A stretch of 64,000 bases of DNA from Peptoniphilus pacaensis (GTDB lineage Bacteria > Bacillota > Clostridia > Tissierellales > Peptoniphilaceae), in contig NZ_FLQT01000003.1 of the NCBI RefSeq assembly GCF_900088125.1, positions 186,001 through 250,000 of the forward strand, written 5' to 3'. Positions within the stretch are counted from its first letter, which is position 1; every line of letters begins with the position of its first letter. Positions 37,556 to 44,775 of the stretch are shown one piece after another. The position numbers were made by a program, and so were the translations under genes. The notes under the pieces are model-generated. The model made no database searches. It was given only the letters and a program-made list of their open reading frames with translations, and had not been told where the DNA came from.

Positions 37556-39106
37556 TTAAATCATTCCAAAATGCTCTAAAGCATCTTCGATTGCTTTTTC
37601 TTTTTCTTCTGGGCAATTTGGCACTCTTTGATTTTCTTTCTTACTAAAATTATAATTTTCTCTCTCTATTAGACCATGTTTCCTTTTTATTTGTGCAATA
37701 TATAGGCTTGAAACTTTTAGTCCGTATTTATCTAACACATACTTTTTAATTTCTCCATAAGTTGCGTCTTTTGAAAAGTCAATTTCAGATAATTCATCTT
37801 CCCCTATTTCTATATCTAAATGATGTTCTGTATTTAGTTTGGACAACAGAGCTACCGTCTCCACCGCCGCCGTATGGGGAAACATGTCGATGGGGATGAG
37901 GGATTGGATATGGAATTGTTCTTTTAGCAGGGCCAAATCTCGCGCCAAGGTGGATGGGTTGCAGCTGACGTAGATCATGGTTTCAGGTTCCGCTTCAATG
38001 GCGCTTTCGATGACGGCGGGATCGAGCCCTGCCCGGGGTGGATCCACGACGAGGACATCCACCTTCTCTTCTTCTGCGATGCGGGGCATGATTTTTTCCG
38101 CCGCACCGGCAATGTAGCGCACGTTCGTCACACCGTTATCCTCCGCCGTCTTTCTGGCGTAATCCACGGAGGCTTGGGCGTATTCGTTGGCCACGACGGC
38201 CTCGGCTTTTTCGCTTAAGGGCAGGGTGATGGTGCCGATGCCGGCGTAAAGTTCCACCACGTTTTTCCCCGGCGCCGCAGCGCTCACCACTTTTTCGATA
38301 ATGGCCTCGGCGCCCATGGGATTCACCTGAAAGAAATTGGCGCCGAAGATGCCGTAGTCGTAGCCGGCCAGGGTCTCGATGATCTCTTTCTTTCCGTAGA
38401 GGTGTTCCATCTTTTTGCCGTAGTGGAAGCGGGGATTGGTGTTTTTCGTGTAGTACAAGCTGTCCACACCGGCTTCCACGGCAAAGGCCACGGCGCCGTG
38501 AAGAAGGCTGTCGTTCATGTCCTTGGGTCCCGATAGGATCACCATGCTCTCGCCCCGGCGGGTGGTGCGTATGCCCACGAGGGCCACCTCATCCAGCCAC
38601 TTTTCCCCCTGCATGGCCGCGAGGATCTCATTGGCCCGATCCGTCTGCATTAAACAGCGCTTCACGGTAATGGCTTCGCCGCCTTTGCCGTAGAGGGTGA
38701 GCTTTCTGTCTCTCACGTGAAACTGCATGTGGTTCCGGTAGCCCGTACTTTCCCCACGGGTAGTGACGGGATCCACGGTGACATCTACGTCGCCGATACG
38801 GGCGACGGCATCGGCCACTCGCCGCCGTTTCCAATTCAGCTCCTCTTTGCGATCCAAAGACAAAAAGGCGCAGCCGTTGCAGTTCGTATAGGGGCAGGGA
38901 TTTTTTACGCGGTAGGGCGATTTTTTCTCGTAGGATGTAATTTCTCCTTCGAAAAAGCGCTTCTTCTTTTTCACGATGGTCACATCCACCACATCGCCGA
39001 TTTCCCCGCCGTCTAAAAAGACCACGGCGCCGTCGGCCTTGCCCATGCCACGACCTCGATAGTCGTAGTCCGTGACGGCGAGGCGCACCTTGTCGAAGAC
39101 TTCCAT
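37556..39106 (-). CDS. rlmD: 23S rRNA (uracil-5)-methyltransferase RlmD/RumA family, with element-derived C-terminus
   Basis: A 516-residue S-adenosylmethionine enzyme. It has an N-terminal TRAM domain, the Fe-S cysteines in CPYTNCNGCAF (residues about 72-82) and KRCLMQT, FFQVNP, the AdoMet motif VVELYAGIGTITLPL, VVDPPRAGL and the catalytic Cys in YVSCNPSTLARD. It methylates uridine in 23S rRNA. The last ~90 codons (37556-37850) are sharply AT-rich and extend beyond the family norm (DELSEIDFSKDATYGEIKKYV onward, partial). A second copy of this tail lies at 35115-35310. I infer that an integrating element replaced the native 3' end while keeping the frame open. Confidence 0.92.
   Translation of the reverse strand: MEVFDKVRLAVTDYDYRGRGMGKADGAVVFLDGGEIGDVVDVTIVKKKKRFFEGEITSYEKKSPYRVKNPCPYTNCNGCAFLSLDRKEELNWKRRRVADAVARIGDVDVTVDPVTTRGESTGYRNHMQFHVRDRKLTLYGKGGEAITVKRCLMQTDRANEILAAMQGEKWLDEVALVGIRTTRRGESMVILSGPKDMNDSLLHGAVAFAVEAGVDSLYYTKNTNPRFHYGKKMEHLYGKKEIIETLAGYDYGIFGANFFQVNPMGAEAIIEKVVSAAAPGKNVVELYAGIGTITLPLSEKAEAVVANEYAQASVDYARKTAEDNGVTNVRYIAGAAEKIMPRIAEEEKVDVLVVDPPRAGLDPAVIESAIEAEPETMIYVSCNPSTLARDLALLKEQFHIQSLIPIDMFPHTAAVETVALLSKLNTEHHLDIEIGEDELSEIDFSKDATYGEIKKYVLDKYGLKVSSLYIAQIKRKHGLIERENYNFSKKENQRVPNCPEEKEKAIEDALEHFGMI
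37851..37865. other. candidate attachment-site core in rlmD
   Basis: The 15-bp GCTACCGTCTCCACC occurs here and at 35272-35286. Base composition flips from GC-rich to AT-rich at this point, so it is a likely crossover core. Confidence 0.55.
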
Positions 39107-39912
39107 TACTTTCGTCTCGTTTCCGTGGGCCCGGGAACGGCTTTCCCTTCTTTATAGAGCTTGCCCACGGCTCGCTTAAAGGCTTTTTTCGTCATGCCCG
39201 TGAGCCGCTTGATCGCCTCGGGATCGGATTTATCGCCGACGGGAAGTTTGCCCCCCATTTCGTCCATGAGGCCCAAAAGCACGTCGGAGTCTTGGAGCAT
39301 TTGCACGTGGGCGAAGTCACGCAGAGAGAGGGTGAGTTTGCCGTCGTCAAGTACATTGGCCACCCGCACTTCCACCGTGTCCCCGGCGCGGTAGATGCCC
39401 TTCATCTCCTGCTTGGGAATGCGACCGTCGTAGATGTCGTCCACGGCGACGAGAATGCCGCTCTTGCCCACGTGGTAGACCGTGCCCGTGACCCGATCCC
39501 CTTTCTTGTAGGGGCTGTCGGATTTCAGGGCTTCTTTAATTTCCATGGACACGGCCAGGCGTTCGGACTTGTCCACGTACATGGTAAAGAGATAGCTTTC
39601 CCCTTCGGCGATGCGCTCCGTAGCTTCGGAGAAGGGCAGCAAAATATCTTTCGGCGCGTTAATGCCGACGAAGTAGCCGATTTTCGACTTAGCCACCACT
39701 TTCAGCTTCGCCACTTCCCCCACTTGAATGAAGGGCGCCTCCAACATGCCGACGATCTGTCCGTTGTTTTCACGATACAGAAACACGTCACGCATCTCGC
39801 CGTCCTTGCCCCGCATCTCGCCGTGAATGGGCACTTCCTCTTCGCCGTCGGTGGCCCAAAGGTATTTGCCCTTTTCAACCAGTTTTAACTCTTGTACTTT
39901 TCCTAATTTCAT
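39106..39912 (-). CDS. cvfB: CvfB-like S1-domain RNA-binding protein
   Basis: A 268-residue protein with S1-like OB domains: an N-terminal segment KLGKVQELKLVEKG, a central DRVTGTVYHVGKSGILVAVDD (partial) typical of S1, and a C-terminal winged-helix-like region (SDPEAIKRLTGMTKKAFKRAVG). It matches the conserved virulence factor B/YitL family, which bind RNA and affect gene expression. It shares one base with rlmD and overlaps the upstream gene by 4 nt, forming a three-gene minus-strand operon. Confidence 0.88.
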   Translation of the reverse strand: MKLGKVQELKLVEKGKYLWATDGEEEVPIHGEMRGKDGEMRDVFLYRENNGQIVGMLEAPFIQVGEVAKLKVVAKSKIGYFVGINAPKDILLPFSEATERIAEGESYLFTMYVDKSERLAVSMEIKEALKSDSPYKKGDRVTGTVYHVGKSGILVAVDDIYDGRIPKQEMKGIYRAGDTVEVRVANVLDDGKLTLSLRDFAHVQMLQDSDVLLGLMDEMGGKLPVGDKSDPEAIKRLTGMTKKAFKRAVGKLYKEGKAVPGPTETRRK

Positions 39913-40481
39913 TTTTTCCCTTTCTTCAATAGCCCTCTGGCCATGTGATCGTAAATGTCGTGTCCCCGCCCCTCTAAGGTGGAGCCCAGCTCGTAAAAGG
40001 CGTAGCTACCTCCCTCGCTCTTTAAGAGGGCGTTCAGGGCGTAGTAGCTGAACGCGTCGTGGCGTCCCAAATTTTCCACCATGACCCGCGCCTGAGTCTT
40101 GTGGGAGAGATCCGTGTAGCGGGTGAGATAGATGCCGAATTTTTTCGCCTCGATGACTTCGCTGTCCCGCATAAGCAAAATGGCGAGGCCTAAAAAGGGC
40201 CGATCCATTTGATCCAAGGCGAAGAGCCACTGCTCGAAATGACCCACGGCTTCAAGCGCCCGGTGGGTTTCAAAAAAGCGGTCGATATGCTCCATGGCAA
40301 AGGCCTCTCTGCCGAAGTATTCCATAATGCCCACGTCCAGCGCCTCGGTGTTGACAGATGTCGGCGTGATTTCTTTATTGAGTACGGCCCATTCGTAGCT
40401 GCCGTCGTCGCCGATGTCCGCCCGGGGATCGGCGATGATTTTTTCGTATAAGGTCTTGGGTTTTTTCTTTAATCCAAACAT
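39909..40481 (-). CDS. hypothetical soluble protein upstream of cvfB
   Basis: A 190-residue protein of unknown family: N-terminal MFGLKKKPKTLYEKII, mainly helical, rich in Leu, Asp and aromatic residues, no signal peptide or membrane helix, and no recognisable catalytic motif. GGAGGC lies 3 nt before the ATG at 40481. It overlaps cvfB by ATGA and so is translated with cvfB and rlmD; a role in RNA or stress metabolism would be guesswork. Confidence 0.75.
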   Translation of the reverse strand: MFGLKKKPKTLYEKIIADPRADIGDDGSYEWAVLNKEITPTSVNTEALDVGIMEYFGREAFAMEHIDRFFETHRALEAVGHFEQWLFALDQMDRPFLGLAILLMRDSEVIEAKKFGIYLTRYTDLSHKTQARVMVENLGRHDAFSYYALNALLKSEGGSYAFYELGSTLEGRGHDIYDHMARGLLKKGKK

Positions 40482-40534
40482 AGCGCCTCCTAAAATTATT
40501 TTCCCACAGCCTCTTCGCAAAAGCAAACGGACAT

Positions 40535-40564
40535 GGAAAAAGCTCCGGCCGAAGCCGAAGCCTT
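40535..40564 (-). terminator. terminator after the small basic membrane protein gene
   Basis: Minus-strand 11-bp stem AAGGCTTCGGC / GCCGGAGCTTT, followed by T. Confidence 0.8.
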
Positions 40565-40844
40565 ACAGAAACTGAGCGATGTAATTTAATTTATCTGCGA
40601 TCCACAGGCGAATGTCGGGAAGGTGTTCTACAATCGTTGTGCCCATAATCGAAAGGCGGCGCACCAGCTCCTGTCCCTGCCCTTGGGGGTCGTTGATAAA
40701 GCCGTCGAGAAAGCCGAACTTGGCGAGCACGGCCAAGAGAATGACGAGAAAAATCAAGCGGCGCACCCGGCGACGGCGGCGTTTTCTGCGCTTCTTTTCT
40801 TTTTTTCGATCCACGGCGTCTTGAACCACACTTGTCATTTCCAT
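40563..40844 (-). CDS. small basic single-pass membrane protein, unknown
   Basis: A 93-residue protein. The N-terminal ~28 residues carry a dense Arg/Lys patch (RKKEKKRRKRRRRRVRR), followed by one transmembrane helix (about residues 29-45, LIFLVILLAVLAKFGFL), then an outside tail of ~45 residues. The positive-inside rule puts the Arg patch in the cytoplasm, where it could touch nucleic acid or ribosomes. GGAGGGAG precedes the start. It follows ybaK by 70 nt and ends at a terminator. No family recognised. Confidence 0.75.
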   Translation of the reverse strand: MEMTSVVQDAVDRKKEKKRRKRRRRRVRRLIFLVILLAVLAKFGFLDGFINDPQGQGQELVRRLSIMGTTIVEHLPDIRLWIADKLNYIAQFL

Positions 40845-40914
40845 AGACTCCCTCCTTTTTCACCAGTATATCAGATAATATCCAAGGCATGGCAAAGAGG
40901 CGGGTAAGCCTCGG

Positions 40915-41379
40915 CTATTTCCACACGTCCACGAAGCCTTCGCCGTCTACGGCGTCGATTAATTCGTCTACGGCAAATTTCGCCACGGCGTATTCGGATC
41001 CGCAGGCGGGATAGACCACGTCGTAGGCCTTTAAGCTTTCGTCCAAGTAAACCTTCACTCCCGCATTCACGCCGAAGGGGGTGACGCCGCCGACTTCGTG
41101 GCCGATTTCCTCGGCGACTTCCTCGGCGGAAAGCATTTTGGCCTTGGTGTGGAAGGCGGCTTTAAACTTTTTATTGTCCACCCGCTTGTCCCCGGCCATG
41201 ACGATTAGAATCGGTTCCTTCTCAGCATTGCGGAAGGTAAGGGACTTGGCGATCTCCCCTTCCGTCACGCCTAAGACGGCGGCGGCCATAGGCACCGTGG
41301 CCGTGGATTCTTCCGTTTCGATAAAGTGATCCGTCAGGCCCTTTTTTTCTAAATAGGCGTAGGCTTTTTCCTTGGACAT
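40915..41379 (-). CDS. YbaK/EbsC-family aminoacyl-tRNA deacylase
   Basis: A 154-residue trans-editing enzyme of the YbaK/ProX fold: ESTATVPMAAAVLGVTEGEIAKSL at the N-terminus (partial), the conserved Lys and KRVDNKKFKAAF, and GGVTPFGV, the family GGxxPxG motif. Members hydrolyse misacylated tRNAs such as Cys- or Ala-tRNAPro. It follows typA by 13 nt and is probably cotranscribed. The precise tRNA substrate is unknown. Confidence 0.9.
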   Translation of the reverse strand: MSKEKAYAYLEKKGLTDHFIETEESTATVPMAAAVLGVTEGEIAKSLTFRNAEKEPILIVMAGDKRVDNKKFKAAFHTKAKMLSAEEVAEEIGHEVGGVTPFGVNAGVKVYLDESLKAYDVVYPACGSEYAVAKFAVDELIDAVDGEGFVDVWK

Positions 41380-41392
41380 GGCTTCCCTCCTC

Positions 41393-43213
41393 TTACTTGT
41401 TCTTGTTGGCTTTGTAGCGCTTGTTGGAATCTAAAATGGTCTTTCTGATTCTGAAGGATTGAGGCGTAATTTCGATAAGCTCGTCTTCTTCGATAAATTC
41501 GATGGCTTCTTCCAAACTTAAATCCCGAATCGGCGACAGGCGCAGGGCGTCGTCGCTGCCGGAAGCGCGGACATTGGTTTGCTTTTTCGTCTTGGTGACG
41601 CTGACTTCCAGATCCAAGCCCTTGGGCGAGGAGCCCACCACCATGCCGGCGTAGACTTCTTCCCCCGGTTCCACGAAGAGATCCCCGCGGTCTTGGGCGT
41701 TGTGTAGGCCGTAAGCCGATGCGGTGCCCGTGTCGAAGGAAATAATGGAGCCGGTTTTGCGGCGGGGAATGTCGCCCTTATAGGGGGCGTAGTTTTCGAA
41801 TTGGGAGTTCATAATGCCGTTGCCCTTGGTGTCCGTAATAAATTCCTGGCGGTAGCCGATGAGGCCCCGGGCGGGAATGCGGAAGACCAGGCGGGAGTAG
41901 CCGCCGTCCGGCTCTTGCATGGTTAAGAGCTCGCCCTTGCGGCGGCCCAGCTTTTCGATAATGGAGCCGATAAATTCCTGATTCACGTCGATGGTGACTT
42001 TTTCCATGGGCTCGTAGCGCTTGCCGTCCACGGTTTTGTAGAGGACTTCCGGCTTTGAGACTTGGAATTCATAGCCTTCCCGGCGCAGATTTTCGATGAG
42101 GACGGAAAGGTGCAGCTCGCCGCGGCCGCTGACCTTAAAGGCGTCGGTGCTTTCCGTATCTTCCACCTTTAAGCTCACGTCGGTTTCAAGCTCCCGATAC
42201 AGGCGGGTTCTCAGTTGACGGGAGGTGACGTAGTCCCCTTCTCTGCCCGCAAAGGGCGAGTCGTTGACGGAGAAGGTCATGGCCAAGGTGGGCTCGGAGA
42301 TTTTTACAAATTCCAAGGCTTCGCCCTTGTCGGGATCGGCGATGGTGTCGCCGATATTAATGTCTTCGATGCCGGTGACGGCGACGATATTGCCGGCGTA
42401 GGAAATATCTTTTTCCTCCCGATCCAGGCCTTCGAATTCAAACATTTTGTTGATCTTCACCGACTCCCGCTTGTCGGGGTCGTTGGCGTTTAAAAGCACC
42501 ATGCTGTCGCCCTTTTTAATGGTGCCGTTTTCGATGCGGCCGATGCCGATACGGCCCACGTATTCGTTGTAGTCGATGGTGGAGATCAAGAGTTGGGCGG
42601 GCTTATTCGCATCACCCGTCGGCGGATCGATGTGTTTTAAGATCGCTTCGAAGAGAGGCTTCATGTTGTCGCCCTTCACGTCGGCGGATTCCGACGCCCA
42701 GCCTTCCTTGGCCGAGGCGTAGATAAAGGGAGAATCCAACACGTCTTCGTCGGCGCCCAATTCGATAAACAGATCCAACACTTCGTTTTCCACTTCTTCC
42801 GGGCGGGCGCCGGGGCGGTCCACCTTGTTAATGCAGACGATGACCTCCAGACCCAGCTCGAAGGCTTTCTTTAAGACGAATTTCGTTTGGGGCATGGGGC
42901 CTTCGAAGGCGTCCACCAAGAGGACGACGCCGGAGACCATTTTCAGCACCCGTTCCACTTCGCCGCCGAAATCGGCGTGGCCCGGCGTGTCGATAATATT
43001 GATCTTCGTGTCCCCGTATTGAATCGCGGTATTTTTCGAAAGGATCGTAATGCCCCGTTCCTTTTCGATGTCGCCGGAGTCCATGATCCGATCCGCTACC
43101 ACTTGATTGTCACGGAACACGCCGGATTGCCTGAGCATAACATCGACCAAGGTGGTCTTCCCGTGGTCGACGTGGGCAATAATGGCTATATTTCGAATAT
43201 CTCTTTGTTCCAT
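41393..43213 (-). CDS. typA: TypA/BipA ribosome-associated GTPase
   Basis: A 606-residue translational GTPase: G1 AHVDHGKTTL (residues 13-22), G2 RGITI, G3 DTPGHADFGGEV, G4 NKVDR, followed by EF-G-like domains II, III and V and the BipA-specific C-terminal domain. It assists 50S assembly and stress adaptation. The ATG at 43213 follows AAAGGA; the longer frame from 43264 has no ribosome-binding site. A TATAAT (43280-43285) upstream is a probable -10. First gene of typA-ybaK. Confidence 0.95.
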   Translation of the reverse strand: MEQRDIRNIAIIAHVDHGKTTLVDVMLRQSGVFRDNQVVADRIMDSGDIEKERGITILSKNTAIQYGDTKINIIDTPGHADFGGEVERVLKMVSGVVLLVDAFEGPMPQTKFVLKKAFELGLEVIVCINKVDRPGARPEEVENEVLDLFIELGADEDVLDSPFIYASAKEGWASESADVKGDNMKPLFEAILKHIDPPTGDANKPAQLLISTIDYNEYVGRIGIGRIENGTIKKGDSMVLLNANDPDKRESVKINKMFEFEGLDREEKDISYAGNIVAVTGIEDINIGDTIADPDKGEALEFVKISEPTLAMTFSVNDSPFAGREGDYVTSRQLRTRLYRELETDVSLKVEDTESTDAFKVSGRGELHLSVLIENLRREGYEFQVSKPEVLYKTVDGKRYEPMEKVTIDVNQEFIGSIIEKLGRRKGELLTMQEPDGGYSRLVFRIPARGLIGYRQEFITDTKGNGIMNSQFENYAPYKGDIPRRKTGSIISFDTGTASAYGLHNAQDRGDLFVEPGEEVYAGMVVGSSPKGLDLEVSVTKTKKQTNVRASGSDDALRLSPIRDLSLEEAIEFIEEDELIEITPQSFRIRKTILDSNKRYKANKNK

Positions 43214-43319
43214 AAACTTCCTTTCTCGGCAAAAGCCGCCACAAAAATAGGATCGGTTGCCCAATCCTTCAACTCATCTATTATACAGCATTTCTTCCGT
43301 TCAAGAAAGCGTCTTGTCG

Positions 43320-43718
43320 TTATTTTGCAAGATCCATTAAACAGCGGATCACATTGCCCTTGTACTCCACGGAACGGCAAATGGATTCCACGATAAATAA
43401 CCCCCGCCCGCAGCAACTGTCGGAGGTACATGAAAAATCTTTCGACGAATAGTAAAAGCCTTCGCCTTCGTCCCGCACGGAAATGTGCATGACCGTCGGC
43501 TCCATGTCGACGCGCAAATGAACCCGCTTGTTTCCGTCCCAAGCGTTGCCGTGATCGGCGCCGTTGACCATGAGCTCGTCGATGATCAGGCGAATATCAT
43601 ATTGTAAATCCCGATCGGGAATGTAGGATGCGATCTCTCCCATGGCTTCGGCGATAAATCCGCGAAGGGATTCCATATCGCTTGCCACAGACCCCTGAAA
43701 GGTGCGCACGTTCTTCAT
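43320..43718 (-). CDS. RsbW-like ATP-binding protein (GHKL, HATPase_c_2)
   Basis: A 132-residue single-domain GHKL ATPase. The N-box is IIDELMVNGADHGN (near residues 45-58), the G1-box RDEGEGF and the G2-box CGRGLFIVESI. This is the layout of anti-sigma kinases such as RsbW/SpoIIAB, but no sigma factor or anti-anti-sigma (STAS) gene lies nearby, so it is an orphan. A Cys cluster (CTSDSCCGRG) sits before the G2-box, unusual for the group. The ATG at 43718 is preceded by AGGGG. Confidence 0.8.
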   Translation of the reverse strand: MKNVRTFQGSVASDMESLRGFIAEAMGEIASYIPDRDLQYDIRLIIDELMVNGADHGNAWDGNKRVHLRVDMEPTVMHISVRDEGEGFYYSSKDFSCTSDSCCGRGLFIVESICRSVEYKGNVIRCLMDLAK

Positions 43719-43916
43719 TTCTTTCACCCCTGTATCTTCTTTTTACCCAAGAACGGAGCGAAAAAACAAGGGGCCGCAATTTTCTCCCGCCCGTCCTCCC
43801 TTCCCGAGGCACTTTTTTCTTACAGGTGAAATTTTCATTTTCATCTGTTACTTTTCCCTCGTCCCGGGTATAATACATATAAGTTGACAAGTTAACTTTT
43901 GAAAGGAGTTCAAATA

Positions 43917-44081
43917 ATGGACAAATACGAATGCACGCTTTGTGGTTATATCTATGATCCCGCCGAAGGCGACCCGGACAACGGTGTAGAACCCGGCACC
44001 GCTTTTAACGACCTTCCCGCCGATTGGGAATGCCCCCTCTGCGGCGCAAGCAAGGACGACTTCGAAAAAGTCGAAGAATAA
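43917..44081 (+). CDS. rubredoxin
   Basis: A 54-residue redox protein with the two iron-binding knuckles CTLCGY (residues 5-10) and CPLCGA (near 38-43) and the standard DPDNGV and DLPADWECP segments. It carries electrons in anaerobic oxygen/peroxide detoxification. AAAGGAG precedes the ATG. Upstream, TATAAT (43870-43875) and the palindrome AAGTTAACTT may form its promoter and operator. It is monocistronic with its own terminator. Confidence 0.95.
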   Translation: MDKYECTLCGYIYDPAEGDPDNGVEPGTAFNDLPADWECPLCGASKDDFEKVEE

Positions 44082-44091
44082 TTAAACACAA

Positions 44092-44120
44092 AAGACGCGG
44101 CCTGTGCCGCGCCTTTTTTA
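44092..44120 (+). terminator. terminator after rubredoxin
   Basis: Stem CGCGGC / GCCGCG with a CTGT loop, then seven T. Confidence 0.8.
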
Positions 44121-44139
44121 TTGCTTGAATTTTTACATA

Positions 44140-44169
44140 GAAAAATCCATTGGACGCACCCAATGGATT
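44140..44169 (-). terminator. terminator of the tig-clpP-clpX-lon-engB block
   Basis: Minus-strand stem AATCCATTGG / CCAATGGATT followed by T; just after engB. Confidence 0.8.
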
Positions 44170-44172
44170 CTC

Positions 44173-44775
44173 TTACGCTTTTTTCTTGTAGTAGTCCGCC
44201 ATGTCCTCGATAATGTCCCACAGCTCGTCCACGTTTTCTTTCGTCACGGCGCTGTAGGGGACGATGAGATCGTCGTAGGGGACGTGGAGGGCTTTTTTTA
44301 TAACAGAAAAAGCCTTCTGCCTTTGGTTCTTCGACAGCTTGTCCGCCTTGGTAGCGACGACGAGGCCGGCGAAGCCGTTGTCCAAAATCCAGGCGTACAT
44401 TTCCTTGTCCTTGGCCGAAGGCTCGTGGCGCATATCCACGAGAAGGATGAGCTCCGCCAAATTGTCCCGGCTCTCCAAGTATTCGTTAATGGTCTTCGCC
44501 CAGGCGTCCTGATCTTTTTTTGACGCCACGGCATAGCCGTAGCCCGGCAGATCCACCAGGCGCAGATCGTCGTTGATGCGGTAAAAGTTAATGGTGCGAG
44601 TCTTCCCCGGCTTGCCGCTGGTGCGGGCCAGATTTTTTCTTCCCAACATGGCGTTGGTAAAGCTGCTCTTGCCCACATTGGAGCGGCCGCAAAAGGCGAA
44701 CTCCGGCAAGTCCGCCGCCGGATACTGATCCTTTTTCACGGCGACTTTTTCTAATTCACACTGACGTATCTTCAC
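44173..44775 (-). CDS. engB: ribosome-biogenesis GTPase EngB/YsxC
   Basis: A 200-residue GTPase with GRSNVGKSSF (G1), DLPGYGYA (G3) and TKADK (G4), required for 50S assembly. The start is a GTG at 44775 (KIRQCELEKVAVK follows, as in family members). It overlaps the end of lon by 20 nt. The lon-engB order is a conserved Firmicutes arrangement. Confidence 0.95.
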   Translation of the reverse strand: MKIRQCELEKVAVKKDQYPAADLPEFAFCGRSNVGKSSFTNAMLGRKNLARTSGKPGKTRTINFYRINDDLRLVDLPGYGYAVASKKDQDAWAKTINEYLESRDNLAELILLVDMRHEPSAKDKEMYAWILDNGFAGLVVATKADKLSKNQRQKAFSVIKKALHVPYDDLIVPYSAVTKENVDELWDIIEDMADYYKKKA

